A stretch of 64,000 nucleotides of DNA from Ilex aquifolium. Lineage: Eukaryota; Streptophyta; Magnoliopsida; Aquifoliales; Aquifoliaceae. The position numbers were made by a program, and so were the translations under genes. Shown piece by piece: positions 36,534 through 47,000 of this stretch (the first letter of the stretch is position 1; each line of letters opens with the position of its first letter). The stretch is taken from the NCBI GenBank assembly GCA_951799425.1, contig OX637405.1, forward strand, positions 25,027,635-25,091,634, written 5' to 3'. Below the pieces are notes generated by a model. That model was not told the DNA's origin and ran no database searches. It was given only the letters and a program-made list of their open reading frames with translations.

Positions 36534-36786
36534 GATGTATGGATGGTACACGCAGCAAATCCAAAGGAAGGAAGCCCAGATCTCGAGCAGTGACACTACT
36601 CCTAACAGGCCAAGGCCTCTTCGGAGTAGGGGGGGCAGGGGAGTACAGCACAACACAATAAACAGCAACAAGTACATCACCTCGAAAACAAAAATGGAAA
36701 AGTTCCATTAAGAAAATGCGTGTCTACAAAAAATGGTGATAATGAAAACAGCAGAGGAAATGAATCAACTATAAAAATCTAGACAC

Positions 36787-38786
36787 TCAAGACCGATCTG
36801 CAGGGGGAGTAGCGCCGGGAGCAGGAGTAACGTCAGGAGCTCCGCCACTTGAAGAAGCATCAAACCTTGGCTGAAATTGCTCGAGGTCTAAGTCAGGAAA
36901 TCTCTCCATCGCCTGATCAGCAAAATTAAAGAACCCGTCAACAAAGGCCCTAGCCGCTTCCAACCTTGCCTTCTCGAGATCTTTTCGTTGATCCTCTACG
37001 AGCTGACGTTCAGCAGCTAAATACCTATTCAGCTCAGAAACAGCAGCCCGGGATTCTTTCAGCTGATCTTCCAGAAGGGTGCGGGTAACAGCAGCATTAA
37101 GCAAGTCCTCCTTCTCAGCCTCCCGCTCTTCCCTCAAACGAGCCAGCTCGTCCCTTAGAGAAACCTCAGCTGAGGTATTGGCAATCAGCTGCCTAAAGGT
37201 CTGAGCCCGCTGTTCAAGAACCTGCTCCAACTCCCTCTCAGTGGCCAGGCCCCAGTTCAAGAGCTCGGTACCATACCGGCGAGCGTCGAGCACCTCGGCA
37301 CCCCTCCTTTGAACATCATTCCTCAGCATAAAAATCTCCCTCCCAAGAGCGCAGACATGCGTCGCCGACTGAAAACGCAAAGGACGCTATTAGATACCAA
37401 AAAGTTCGGAATAGAGGAAAAAAGCACCAAGGTGTACCTCAAGCAGGGCATGAAGAGCATCGCGGCTTCGGACTTGAAAAGGAAGATCTACAGAGCGATG
37501 CAAGTCAGCTCGAGGAATCAACTCCATCAGGGCACGACTGCTCAGGCTCACGTCCCGAAGCAGACCGGCCTCAGAGCCAGCAATGGAGGTCTGGGGGGCA
37601 GGAGCTGAGCTTGGACCGGCTGCAGCAATGACAGAAGTGCTTCGCCGAACAGGCCCTCCTACGGGGTCAAGCACCACGGTACCCGCAGTGGCCTCACTTA
37701 TGACCAACTCGGATATCAACCTCGAGGCCCCCGGTGCGGAGACAGGAACATCGGATACAGAAGTGGGGACCTCGGCTGCAACAACAGGAACCTCGGCCGC
37801 AACAACAGGAACCTCGGCAGCAAGAACGGGGACCTCGCCAGAAGAACCGCCCTCTTCCAACCTCGTCCTCTTTGCCGGAGGCCCTACGGCCCTATCCCGC
37901 CTTCTTTCATCCACGCGCTCCATAATCATATGGCGCTGGGTCACCAGGTAGGAAGGAGCTACACAAGCCAGATCAAAGACTTAGCAAGGAACGAAAGGAT
38001 ATATATACGTAACAGACATCTAACGCAAATCACCTGACGCCAAAGGGATCCTAGGGTACATCAGCTCAGTGTAGGAAAAAGGAAGGAGAGCCCGCACGTG
38101 ATTGACCCGAACCGATTCCGAGGCAATAAGGGGCGGGAGCTCCCCTGCAACAAGAACAGGCAGCGCCATTAATACACAAATACAAGCGTCAGCAAGCACG
38201 AAGACTAGAGCTTACCTAAATTCCTGCGGCGCCCCCAAGCGGTAGGAACTCTGACCAACCCCGGAAATTGGGAACCAAACTCCCAGCCATCCCCAGAAAC
38301 GAAGAAATACCTCCTTATCCACCCGTCAGGGCTCGGAGGGAGATCCCGAATGGGAATCTCTCCCCCTCGCCTAGGGACGAAGTGGTAGAACTTGGATACT
38401 TCTTCAGGGCGAAAAAAGTGAAGAAACTCCGATAAATGGACCCTGGATTGGGGAAACAATCTCTCCCACGCCGCAATGAAGGCCAGTAATACAGCCCAGG
38501 AGGAGGGGAGGAGCATGGCAGGGCAGAAGCTGAAGAAGTGAAGGACCTCTCGTATCAAACCAGGAAGGGGAAATCGGAGCCCTAATAAGAAGTGGGCCTC
38601 AAAGAAGCAAGCTTTGCCACTAACTGGGCTATGGAACCTACGCAAAGTTGCAGGGCATACGACGACGCCAGGGGGGAACTCGAAGCGCCTCGTAAGGAGC
38701 TAAGCCTCCTCCCCGTCGATTTCGCTGAACTCAACGTCACCAAAAACTCGCTCCATAACGTCAAAGGGAGATGAAGGAGAAGCCAT
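36787..38786 (-). pseudogene. Antisense gene B: PF04195-like protein with coiled-coil end, one early stop
   Basis: Four exons (38786-38216, 38144-38034, 37958-37438, 37368-36787) join in phase to 595 codons, with a single in-frame TAG at codon 29 (38702-38700). Downstream of the TAG come the PF04195-like domain (ACFFEAHFLLGLRFPLPGLI, GWIRRYFFVSGDGWEF), a region with AEVPVVA repeats in exon 3, and a long acidic/basic coiled coil in exon 4 ending in a VDGFFNFADQ...PDLDLEQF motif. The first intron has the same place and phase as in genes A and C. A TATAAATA box lies on the minus strand at 38904-38897 and a CACGTG at 38978-38983. The product is unknown. If read-through or a downstream start is not used, the gene is dead. 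Confidence 0.75.
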
Positions 38787-39395
38787 GAACGCAGAAATCG
38801 AAGTGGGCTTCTCAGGAGCTAAGGAGAAAGATATTTGTGTCGCAGTGGAAAACAGGAAACTTCTCTCAGTAAGGAACAATCATTCCCCGGGAAGCCTATT
38901 TATAGGTGCTACAGGACAAACCTTGCCACTGTCGCCGGAGGCAGTTAATGCACGTCCCTCGCCATTAATAAGAGGGACACGTGGCGTCGTGGGGATTTCC
39001 TTGGGCACCACGATCGAGACTTCACTAAGCCCACTGACGGCGCACGTTCTCAAACAAGCGAAACCGTCAGATAACCAGTACGGATGAAGTAACAGGAAAA
39101 AACCAAGATAGCCTTAAGAAGTTTAAACGGCTCAAAAAGAAAACATGAAGGTCAGCTCGAATCAAGTAAGCCCGGCTATAAGTGAAAAAGCAGGAGTCCA
39201 CGCCTAAGACAGGTGCAATGCAACCACAAACCAAGGAAGTCTACAGCAAGACATCACGCGGCAAAACATAAAAAGGGAAAAACCACAAGAGTTCTCATTT
39301 CAGCATTTAAAGAAGTTACAATCGAGCATTACACAAAGAAATAACTTGAAGAATCACAAGGAAGTCGGAAACGGAAGGAGGGCCCCATATCAGCC
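38787..39395. other. Promoter and spacer between antisense genes B and C
   Basis: About 600 bp without coding potential, lying upstream of gene B and downstream of the stop of gene C on the minus strand. It holds the gene B TATA and CACGTG motifs. Confidence 0.5.
38897..38904 (-). promoter_or_regulatory. TATA box of antisense gene B
   Basis: CCTATAAATAGG on the minus strand, 110 bp upstream of the ATG at 38786, with a G-box core CACGTG a further 75 bp upstream. It is a good candidate for an antisense promoter inside the retrotransposon. There is no expression evidence. Confidence 0.5.
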
Positions 39396-41604
39396 TCAAG
39401 AAGCGATCTCTTCGTCACCTGCTCCCTCACCAGAAGCCCCTGCCAGCGTACATGGCCCCTCCGCCGCTACCACTACAGATCCAGGCGTTTCCTCGGCATC
39501 AAGGGTCACACCCTCGTTGAGGTCAGGGGTCTCGACCTCCTCAGCCACCACCGACGCCTTCTTAAAATCCAGCATTGGCACAAAAGGATCCAGGTCAAGG
39601 TCGGGGTGAGCCTCCTCAAGTTGATCCTTAAGATTCAGAAAACCCTTTACAAAACCAGAGGCGCATTCTCTCTCGAGCTCCGAAACGCGAGACCTCAAAG
39701 ATGACAGCTCAGAATCTTTGGCCCTGAGCTCCGAATCCTTGATCACCAGGTTGGCCTCTGAGGTCTTGAGCTTGTCATCTTTTGAATCCATGAGCTTGGC
39801 AAAGTCCTGAAGGCGGGCATCCATCTCATCGTTGATCCTCTTCAGTTCAAAGGCCTCCGAGGACAGGATCTTTACCTTCTCCTCGGCGGCCTCTTTGCTC
39901 ACTAACAGGGCGGCCCTAGACTCCTTTACCCTCGAAAGCTCCTCGTTGTAGTGAAAACCCAGCATCTTCACGCAAGCGAGTGACTGAGAGAAAAATGGGG
40001 TCAGACGCAAGAAAAAGACCCGGGAAGGCCTCGGGAAAAAGAAATATCAGAGATCGAGGAAACTAAGGCTAAGAAAATACCTCCGCCATGCCCCGAATAG
40101 CGCGGTTCACCTTCCTGTCAAAGGGGACTCGCATGGCCTCCCTAGGATCAGATGTGGAGATCAGCTCAGACAAGGCGGAAACAGCGACCTCAGGGTCACG
40201 AAGGAAGCCGTCCCCTTGCTCCTTGAACGAGGAGGGAGCAGCACCCACCTTCTTGCCTCCCTGAGGGGCAGAACGAGGAGGATCTGCCGGGGCTTCTTGC
40301 TTCGAAGCTCCACCAGTCGAAGATTCGCCCAGAGGAACCTCCACGGAGAGCGGGGGGGGGGGGGAGCTACATCCCCGAGGGATGGAAGGTCTACCTTCTC
40401 CTGCATAAGAGGAACAGGTAGGGTCTCAGGCACCGATGCATCCTGGGGCGGTCGCTGTGTGCCCTTCACCATTTTCCTCTTCTTCCTCGACCTATCGGTA
40501 TCCGAGAACATCGCCATTATAAGTCCTGGTTCATGGGGTCAGGAACAGGGGACGGCTCCGGAGCAGGAGCTTGTTCAACAGGAGGCCCGAGCTCGTAGAG
40601 GGCTAGGTTCTCGTCGGTCACCAAGTCGAAGAATGATTGCAACCCAAAGGCCTCGGCCCTAGCGACTCTAGCAGCTTCCTCGATTCCAAGGACAGGTCGG
40701 TAATCTGCAAATCAGAAGGTAAGTCAGTAAAAGAAGAACAGCGAAGGAAAAAGATACAGTCGAATCAAAGGGCCTTACTTATGTTCCTTGGAGCTCCCCA
40801 AAACCTGGGAACGAGGGGAATGTCCCCTGGTTTTCCGGAAAGCTCCCAAGAGTCACCTCTAACAAAGAAAAACTTGGGTTTCCACCCCTTGTTGGAAGAA
40901 GGAAGCCCGGTGATCAAATTCCTCGCTTTGACCCTTTTCGAAAAATAAAGGAAACCCGCGGAAGGGGAGGATTTAAGTTGAAAAAGAGAGGCAAATTCAT
41001 TAATGGAGGGTTGAGAGTCGTTCCCACTGTTCAACCAATGAATGAGAAATCCGATCAGGAGGCCCCAGCCGTTTGGAGAGAGCCGGGCAGGATATATGTT
41101 ATAAAAAGCAAGGACGATCCGGATGAAAGGATGAACGGGGAACCGCAAACCGGCACGGAAAGCGGATTCGTAAAAACAAACCCGGCCAGGGATAGAAGAG
41201 TTGCACCTCTCGTGTTCGTCAGGAGAATGTAGAAGAACGGAGTCGGGAAAACAATACTCCCGCCTCAGTTCGTCTAAATCCTCATCACTGAGACTACTGG
41301 GAGTCGACGCAGCACAACAAGTCAGGTCGGCTTGATCCCGACGAGCCCTTTTTCTAGGAGTTGGGGGAGGAGCCGGTTTGGATTTCTTAGTTTTTGGCGC
41401 AACAAAAGGAATGGGAGGAAAGGATGATAAAGGACGAGCTTCTTCTATGAGGATGGACCCGGAGGCAGAAACTTCAAGAGCAGACCCAGACACGGCCCTA
41501 TCAACGGAACCATCACTCTGAGAACCTGAGGTACTTGCCTCAACCTCTTCGCCTATTTGGCCTTCTGAATCCGATTCGGAGGAGGAAACAACCCGCCTCC
41601 CCAT
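39396..41604 (-). pseudogene. Antisense gene C: PF04195-like protein with coiled-coil end, two frameshifts
   Basis: Exon 1 (41604-40779) starts with an acidic Ser-rich stretch and a Pro/Lys/Arg linker, then the PF04195-like domain (VCFYESAFRAGLRFPVHPFI, LSPNGWGLLIGFLIHW, GWKPKFFFVRGDSWEL). A phase-1 intron leads to 40704. That frame ends at TAA 40519-40517, whose last A starts the ATG of the next frame (TAATG), so one base separates two frames. A second one-base shift lies in the G run near 40353-40365. The last exon (39983-39396) is a coiled coil ending in FVKGFLNLKDQ...PDLDLDPF, shared with gene B. The intron position and C-terminal motif make it a paralogue of B. The homopolymer shift could also be a sequencing error. 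Function unknown. Confidence 0.72.
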
Positions 41605-42270
41605 CAAAGGTCCAGACCTTAAGCCGGAATGGAGGGAAGGCAAATGTAAAGCACAGTCCGTCAAAAAGAGAGGCCTTAGACACCAACCTCGAAGGAAGGA
41701 CACCCTAAGCGAGGTAGGATGGTCCACGAAACACGTGAGGGGAGAAAGGTCGTCAGAACGATTCCTAAAATAGCTAAACCTCCATATCAAGAAGCGAAAC
41801 CCAAAACCCCACCAAGGAGGGTTAAAGGAATCCAGGTCAAACACGAGTAAAATAAGAAGGAGAGACGTACCTAGACGAAGCGCTAGAAGCAGAAGAGAAC
41901 CAGGAACGCAGAAACCCTAAAGACCGCCTGAAAGTCTGAAACGGAGCACTTCGAAAGCCCAAGGGAGGTGAGGGAAGCACGAGGAGATTCAAAAGACTCA
42001 AAAAGCAACTCAGGCGAGGGGGTTCCCCCTCCTTTGTGCAAGGCATTTAATGTCCTGAGAAATGAGATGGCAGGACGCGTCTCCAGAATCATACCGGTTG
42101 GGATCACCCCGTGGCGACACGTGTAAAAACCATCCCATCATAGCCGGCAAAATACCAAAGCATCCCTAAACGGCGCAAAGCCGCCTGACCATACATTCCG
42201 CCACGTATGGAGTCCGTGAAGACCTCAGAAAAGGCGTTTCTTATCCCCAGGTTAGAGAAAACATCATTCT
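41605..42270 (-). promoter_or_regulatory. Leader and presumed promoter region of antisense gene C
   Basis: On the minus strand a possible 5' untranslated exon ends at a CTAG|GTACGT donor (near 41870), with an acceptor candidate TATTTTAG near 41770. CACGTG lies at 42118-42123 beside a GCCACGGGG phrase that resembles the GACGCCACGTG surroundings upstream of gene B. No convincing TATA box was found. All of this is inference from motifs. Confidence 0.3.
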
Positions 42271-42274
42271 CGTG

Positions 42275-42294
42275 ACCAGGGGCTGGGGGGCAAC
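42275..42294 (+). other. Polypurine tract before the 3' LTR
   Basis: A G-rich stretch (CAGGGGCTGGGGGGCAAC) directly abuts TGATGAGG of the 3' LTR, the position where plus-strand DNA synthesis is primed in LTR retrotransposons. It is less pure than usual. Confidence 0.6.
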
Positions 42295-42990
42295 TGATGA
42301 GGATAGGTTTTTGGGCCTGGGCAGCCATTACGACCGAGCCCAAAGACCTCCAGACTGAACAAGGACTCCGAAGCCCAAAAGGAAATGGTCACAATCGGCC
42401 CAAGTTCGATTCTCAGCCCACGGCCCAAGTTGGAGCCTGTTGCACCACGCGCTCCAAGGACAAGGAAAATCGGCTCTGATTTCTCAGAGTTACTCCCTGC
42501 AAAAACAGAGAGATGGTGCCGAACGAACCCAGGCAATCGTGGGCACAGAATCGCCGGCGGTCAGAGTGGCTCGAAAGGACGAACGGTCCCCACAAGATCA
42601 AGAGACGGAAAAACAGGAGCAAAAAACCCTAGACAGAGACACCATATAAATAGAACAGTAAGAGGAGGGAAGGGGGATCGAATCTCTCGAACCTTCTTCT
42701 TCGCTTCCTAGTTGGTTTTTCGCCAAGAACCCTAGGGCAATCTCAACAGAGAAACGTTGTTTATGGCCTTGCGCCTGTAATTACCTTGTAATCAGTCGAA
42801 ATCAATATACACAATCACGGAGCAAGAGCCTCCATTACAGTGGACGTAGCCCTAGTCCTTCGACGAGGGTGAACCACTTATAGTTGCTTGTTTATCATTG
42901 CCTAACCTCAACGTCCCTAAAACCCATTTCATAAAACCCAAGAAGGGCCAAATCAACCCGGGCCTGGGAGATTGATTTCCGAGGAACCAT
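42295..42990 (+). repeat. 3' LTR of the Tat-type element
   Basis: 696 bp, matching 28069-28764. It ends AACCAT, so the final CA seen in the 5' copy is absent and PPR-like sequence begins at once. The TATA box is at 42645-42653. Confidence 0.92.
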
Positions 42991-43095
42991 ATTTGACGAA
43001 ATGCCCACAAAAAATACATTACTATGGACCTGCCTTATCTCGACCTACACTCACTCCAACAACACCCACAAGCCCCTAACTCTCCTCTGTCATGC
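42991..43095 (+). pseudogene. PPR motif fragment 1, split by the retrotransposon
   Basis: The plus strand reads FDEMPTKNTLLWTCLISTY followed by a helix B-like segment (HKPLTLLCHA), the consensus pattern of a pentatricopeptide repeat of the kind found in plant organelle RNA-binding proteins. The first residues (Asn-Gln-Leu) are encoded by the last bases left of the element at 28061-28068, so the insertion split this motif. Only about one motif is present and GACC-rich sequence follows. It is a fragment. Confidence 0.65.
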
Positions 43096-43280
43096 CATTA
43101 GTCCCAGATCCTAGACCCAGACACGACACTGACCTGGACCCATACCCACACTGGGCTTGGACCCGACCCCCGACTCAACCCCACACTCGATCCTAGACTC
43201 TGACCCGACCCCGAGCCAAACTAGACCTAGACCTGGACCTATAACAGACCCACACCTGTCCCTGGACCCAAACCCGAACC
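43096..43280. repeat. Degenerate GACC-rich tract, second copy
   Basis: Same word content as 25736-25812 and 27839-28058 (GACCCGACCCC, GACCTGGACC). As in the first copy, the tract leads directly into a PPR-like frame, so tract plus PPR fragment forms a duplicated unit of about 290 bp. Confidence 0.6.
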
Positions 43281-43462
43281 AATTGTTCCACCAAATGCAC
43301 ACAAAAAATACAATAATATGGACCTCCATCATCTCAGCCTACAATTGCTTTAACAAACTTTCACAAGTCCCTCCAACTCTTCTCTTTCATGCTCCACCAA
43401 GCCAAATCGCACCAAAAATCAAACAACTTCTCGCCACCATAGCTTACGCCACGACTTTGTCC
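43281..43462 (+). pseudogene. PPR motif fragment 2
   Basis: An open stretch with QLFHQMHTKNTIIWTSIISA and a following ATIAYATTLS segment is a diverged copy of the fragment at 42991-43095 and carries a little more 3' sequence. It ends at a stop after a few motif lengths. Two partial PPR copies in tandem, both preceded by GACC-rich sequence, indicate a local duplication before the retrotransposon arrived. Confidence 0.6.
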
Positions 43463-43465
43463 TAA

Positions 43466-44004
43466 CAATCCCTCTTTGGAAGTATCGTTTGGAGAAGTGG
43501 TGATTGATTACGTGGTGATGATTGTGAGGATGTCATTTGCTTTGATTGTTTGGTTTATTGATTAGGTTGTGGTGATCATGATGACATCGATTACTTTGAT
43601 TATTAGTTTATTGGTTGCAATTATGAAACACACTGATTGTTATTCTAATTATAGGTGGTATTGTTAAGAGTTGTCTATTTTTATATAGATTTAATTTACC
43701 TTTTTGGGCAATAGCTTTCATTAGCACTGGATTAGAAACTGATTTGAATTACATGCCAGCATATTTTGATCAAATACTCGTTGATGACTCGCCACCATTT
43801 TGGGGGAAAAAAAATACAAGACACTCAAAAGGTCAACCCAAAGAAAGAGTTATCTTCCCCTTTACAAAGGCTGCAAAAACAATCCACCAACACCCCCACC
43901 AAGGAACCCGAAAAAGAAGGAAAAGGCGACGTGTGTAAACACCATTTAAACTTGTTATGAACAACAAAATTGGCCCTTACAGCCTTGCTTACACTTGTCG
44001 CATT
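43466..44004 (-). other. Probable 3' untranslated region and downstream flank of RFC1
   Basis: No coding sequence. On the minus strand AATAAA-type signals occur near 43613-43618 and 43555-43560, which would give a 3' UTR of about 400-450 nt after the RFC1 stop. The sequence upstream of 43550 is GTGATGATT-rich. Confidence 0.35.
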
Positions 44005-47000
44005 TCATCTCTTTCTCTTGGAAGCAGCACCAGCACCTCGTCCCCCTCTCTTATCTTTGCTATCAGAACCGCCTTTTCCTCTGCCTGCTGATGCCTTTTT
44101 AGCCCCACTATTTCCAGAAGCCTTCAAGTCCACATCTACTTGGACTCCTACTCGAAAAAGAAAACAAAAACAAAAGGGTAAAAGTATATGTGTGCGGTTA
44201 TTACTTGTAATACCATCAATTCTCGCAAAATTAAATCGAAAATACCAGCAAAACATAAATGAGAAGTGGAGATTTCCCACATTTAGTAGAGAGAATTATC
44301 GCCTACCCTTTGAATTAAGACTCTGTAGATCCAACTGCAGCTTCTTCTCACCATCAGCTGAGCCTTCTGACACAAATCACAAGCACCAATAATTCAAAAT
44401 TATGAAAACACCACCACCAACATAAAACCATCTAATATAATCCAAGGAAAACATCAAACATCGCTTGATACCCACAAGCTGTACATCTTGATAAATAAAT
44501 CAGTAAATAAAAATAAAAAATATCCCAGGCTCTAATATTTATTTGTGGAATTTAACCTAGAAATGAAAATAATCAGCACAAACTTCTACAATTTTACATC
44601 TATATAGAATAACAAAAAACATTAAAAATGTGATGGTCCCGCACAGTTTCAGTGAAACAAAACCGATATGAAAAGACACCCCATTTAGGTAAAAACATTT
44701 CCACATCTCAGCATCAATATAGCATTTCTTTTGCTCTACCTCCCAATTTAAACAAAACTCGGATGGGAATTTATTCTGATTTTGAGTGGGTAGTTCAGCC
44801 CTTTTCTACGGCAGTAACAGCTAGGTTTTTAACTCTTGCGGAGTAAGCATGGTAAAAACCAGAAAATGAAGAAGAAGAAAAAGGAGGATAAAAAAGAAAA
44901 TAAGCAAAAGAGAAGAGAAGTCCCAAGAAGCACTTCACTTAGCCTTTCTCTGGTAGTTCATCCCTCCTTCCTCACTGTGCTTCACTTCACTTGAGTTGGT
45001 AAGATTTATAAAAGGCAAAAACAGATCTTGTAGCAAAGAATGTGAAAATCTGATATATATAGCATTTCTGGACTAATTAAAAAAATGACAAGGGATTGCG
45101 AAGTGTATTGCATAATATGCTAAAGCATACTAAACTTCACCCAAGTGGTGCAAGTGGCAAGTGAGTTTCAAAACTTTTCCCAGAAAACTGAGTCTTCCAA
45201 GTACTAACAACTGAACAATGCCAAATAAGAGGGGGGATAGGAGAATTGTACCCAAGTCCTCTGTATCAGAAGAGTTCTCTTCTTCATTTTCTTCCAATGC
45301 TTCACCATTCTCCTGTGCTAAACCATCTTCGGCCGGTTCCAACATTGCTGCAATCCGCTTCTTAGGCACCTTTTTTATTCCAGGGAGAGTGATTAAATCT
45401 GCTGTTCGAATCACACGTGACTTGCTTCCTTTATTGTATGCCTTTGTGAGTGCAGCTTTGACAGCTGGCTGCATGCCATCCAGTGGATTTGGGTGCTCCT
45501 GATGCATGCATCATTAACAAACAAGGAAGGGAATACAACACATGAGATACAGATGATGTAGATAGCCATACCCGAAATTTCGATATCTCCATGATAGTAT
45601 CAAAGTCCTCCTGGCTTATAGAGTAGGAATCCATGAACTCCAGGACCTTCTCAACGGCCTCATCCTGGTGATTACTTCCACATTGAAGTGATGTGTTTTC
45701 AGAAAAAGCTGCCTAAAATGAAAAATGTGTTTCCTACCTTAGGCATCACCCGAAGTGGATCAGTCAAATGCTTCAAAAGAAGAGTAAGATAATCAACCCG
45801 CAAGGTTGTCCTGCAACATTTGCAGCAGAAAAAAATCAAGCAGCTTGCATGACACAAGAAAATGTACCACAATACTAACAACACCACCAACAACAATATA
45901 ATCATAATAGTACTGACAATAATAACAATATTCATGAAAGATGGTAATAATAATATTTATAACAAAAGTGATTAAGCAGGGCTTAGAAGGCCCAGACAAG
46001 CCAATTAGAGTATGTGTCGAAAGTGAACGGTACAAAAACAATCATCATCAAGCCACATCAACACAGTTTAACTAACCATGGTTGCACACAAACCCCTCTA
46101 CTTCCTATAAAATACCAATCTCACAATAGATATTCTTAAATTAAATACAGCTAAACAAAATAAGCAGACCGAAATTTTCAGCCTCAGGATCAAAAAAGGT
46201 CGAGACAATGCACTTCTGGCTTTCAAGCAAAACCACAAGGCAGAGAAGCCTAAAAATTATAGCCATGTCTCTATTAATAACCATATGTGCATCATTTACT
46301 TTAATGGAAATTAGGGTGTCCAGAAAAGACTTAAGGGAACAAGGAAAATAGGAGGAGGTGGCTGAAAAAAGGAACAGGGAATTGGGGTTTCTTATGTCGT
46401 ACATGCTGTCCCCACATAGCTGGCAACCTTCATCTGTCTCCAAGTGAAGCACATGGACAAAAAGAAAGAACGAAAATCCCCAATTCCAAAATATCTGTTT
46501 TCTTCTTAGAAAATTTACAAAATGACTCCTAACAAAAATCAAAACCATATAAATAATGAGGAGGTGTGGAAGCACATTCGTATATATGGTTCCCAATAAA
46601 ATTAAAACTATAAGATGACTAGTCATATCCCATGCCTGAAGGCACGAAGAAACATAAAATTCAAGCGACTAAAAAATATCTCACTATATTAAATAATAAT
46701 TTTTTTCTTCATTTATTTGATTACATCATTTAAAATTTATTTTTACCTATTATTTTCTTAAAAATATCGACAAAATTTTCTCAAAATACATAATCCAACA
46801 AAATTTTCTCAACATATGTATACTATTGTATATAAATAATATCTGAAATAAAAATTATGTTAAAGTACAAATTAATTAAATATTAAATGATTGAGCATGT
46901 GATAAAATGGGTGATATGATGGAATTGAGAGGGGATAATATGTAAGGGATAAAATTCAACTTCCCATGTGATTTATTACATAGATGTAAGAAAAGTATGA

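Larger units (their letters stand above)
28069..42990 (+). mobile_element. Ty3/gypsy LTR retrotransposon, Tat-type, 14.9 kb, with antisense genes
   Basis: Order: 5' LTR (28069-28766), PBS, gag, protease, reverse transcriptase, RNase H, additional RNase H, integrase (ending 34328), hairpin tandem array (34416-34975), three antisense genes (41604-35199), polypurine tract, 3' LTR (42295-42990). The extra RNase H domain, the lack of a chromodomain, the long 3' non-coding part with tandem repeats, and antisense PF04195-like frames are established traits of the Tat group (Grande, Retand, Ogre). LTRs differ at nine positions by my count (about 1.3%), so the insertion is young, but gag-pol carries at least two stops and three frame changes. 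The flanks are two halves of one PPR motif. The last two bases of the 3' LTR and a clean 5-bp duplication are missing, which suggests a small junction deletion. Confidence 0.93.

Noticed and set aside
36370..36711. Frames reading Lys runs and Ile-Tyr repeats, and their antisense Phe runs
   Set aside because: They are translations of the A37(AT)24 tract.
44005..44392. Plus-strand frame over the last RFC1 exons
   Set aside because: Antisense shadow. The minus strand gives the RFC1 basic tail with correct splice phases.
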